Origin: Meconema thalassinum
Taxonomy: Eukaryota > Arthropoda > Insecta > Orthoptera > Tettigoniidae
Direction: 5' to 3'
Assembly: GCA_946902985.2 (NCBI GenBank)
Contig: OX336397.1
Location: 155,241,890-155,305,889 of the forward strand
Length of the DNA stretch: 64,000 bases
Below the pieces are notes generated by a model. That model was not told the origin of the DNA and ran no database searches. It worked only from the letters and a program-made list of their open reading frames with translations. The position numbers were made by a program, and so were the translations under genes. Positions 63,599-64,000 of the stretch are shown piece by piece. Numbering within the stretch: the first letter of the stretch is position 1; every line of letters begins with the position of its first letter.

Positions 63599-64000
63599 TC
63601 CGTTCGATCGAACGGAAGTGTGCTAGCTGGCAGTGGTGGACCGAACGGAAGTGTAAGACGCACTGCCAACTCGATCGATCGATCCAGCTGGCAGTGGTAA
63701 GAGAAACAATGAGCGCGCGGTGTCGGAAATTGATACCATGACGTACTCTCGGCCATGTGGAATGTATATGACATACTGAACGGTAAACGCTCCTGCGAAC
63801 TCTGGTGTCAAGTGATTGAAACAAAGCACATGGTACATGTTCGAAGACTTTGTATCAGTATTTAAATGGTAAAATGCCTTAATATCAAACATTGTAAGTA
63901 GTCGGCAATGCCGGAATTATGTTTCTGCACAATGGCTATTCAAATATTAACCCACATAACGGTAATGCAGTCATCAATATAATATAATCGTTGTGGTTAT
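63599..64000. other. Unassigned sequence with palindromes
   Basis: A perfect 14-bp palindrome, cgttcgatcgaacg, lies at 63601-63614. The block ggaccgaacggaagtgt and its near copy cgatcgaacggaagtgt flank tgctagctggcagtgg. Short minus-strand frames here have no recognisable domain. Confidence 0.45.

Overview
This window looks like nuclear DNA of an animal with a large, repeat-choked genome, most likely an insect (possibly a polyneopteran; that rank is a guess). There are no operons, no dense coding and no long single-copy open frames. Almost everything I can identify is transposable-element debris, tRNA-derived SINEs or tandem arrays. All family names used here (SINE-A to SINE-H, LINE-A to LINE-F, repeats R, S, T, U, V) are local labels for this annotation, not database names.

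Only one host gene piece is convincing. It is a first coding exon on the minus strand (45275-45442) of a CKLF-like MARVEL transmembrane (CMTM-type) protein, ending at a perfect GTGAGT donor. Just upstream of its 5' leader sits a 46-bp minisatellite of about 31 copies, 1.4 kb long, some of whose units carry the CRE/ATF octamer TGACGTCA. No second exon was recognised. Everything left of 45274 could be intron 1 of this gene, in which case most of the window is intronic.

Layout. 1-2.4 kb: repeat S, repeat U and a SINE-A split by a SINE-B. 2.4-5.6 kb: a repeat R element carrying a P-type transposon, which itself carries a hAT-like MITE and a SINE-C. 6-7.5 kb: an internally deleted Mutator-like transposase and a hAT fragment. 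8-8.7 kb: a Tc1/mariner derivative with long inverted repeats. 9-13.9 kb: LINE-A and LINE-B tails, a second repeat R, and SINE-B, -H and -G. 14-19 kb: repeat T, nested SINE-A/SINE-B, an 87-bp minisatellite, SINE-E, and SINE-D inside SINE-C. 19.8-21.3 kb: a decayed Tc1 element. 21.3-26.9 kb: LINE-B, LINE-E (split by a hAT-like element), a 29-bp degenerate array, LINE-F and a cysteine-rich transposon-associated frame. 28.2-33 kb: a third repeat R and LINE-A, -D and -B pieces. 34-39 kb: a mariner derivative and SINEs. 40.1-42.8 kb: a Transib (RAG1-related) element inside repeat S. 44-47.3 kb: SINE-H/SINE-C, the MARVEL exon and its minisatellite. 48-60.7 kb: LINE-B, -C and -A, SINEs and repeat T containing repeat S. 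61.1-62.25 kb: a 28-bp purine-rich minisatellite. 62.3-64 kb: mostly unassigned sequence plus a SINE-A.

The main value of the window is its insertion chronology. Many insertions keep clear target-site duplications (TSDs), so nesting order can be read directly. Three copies of repeat R each have a perfect 8-bp TSD. The Transib element has 5-bp TSDs and ends that begin CACAGTG. The SINEs carry 11-16 bp TSDs, and some are 5'-truncated as expected for target-primed reverse transcription. The octamer TGACGTCA occurs at least 15 times, across unrelated repeats, where about one is expected by chance.
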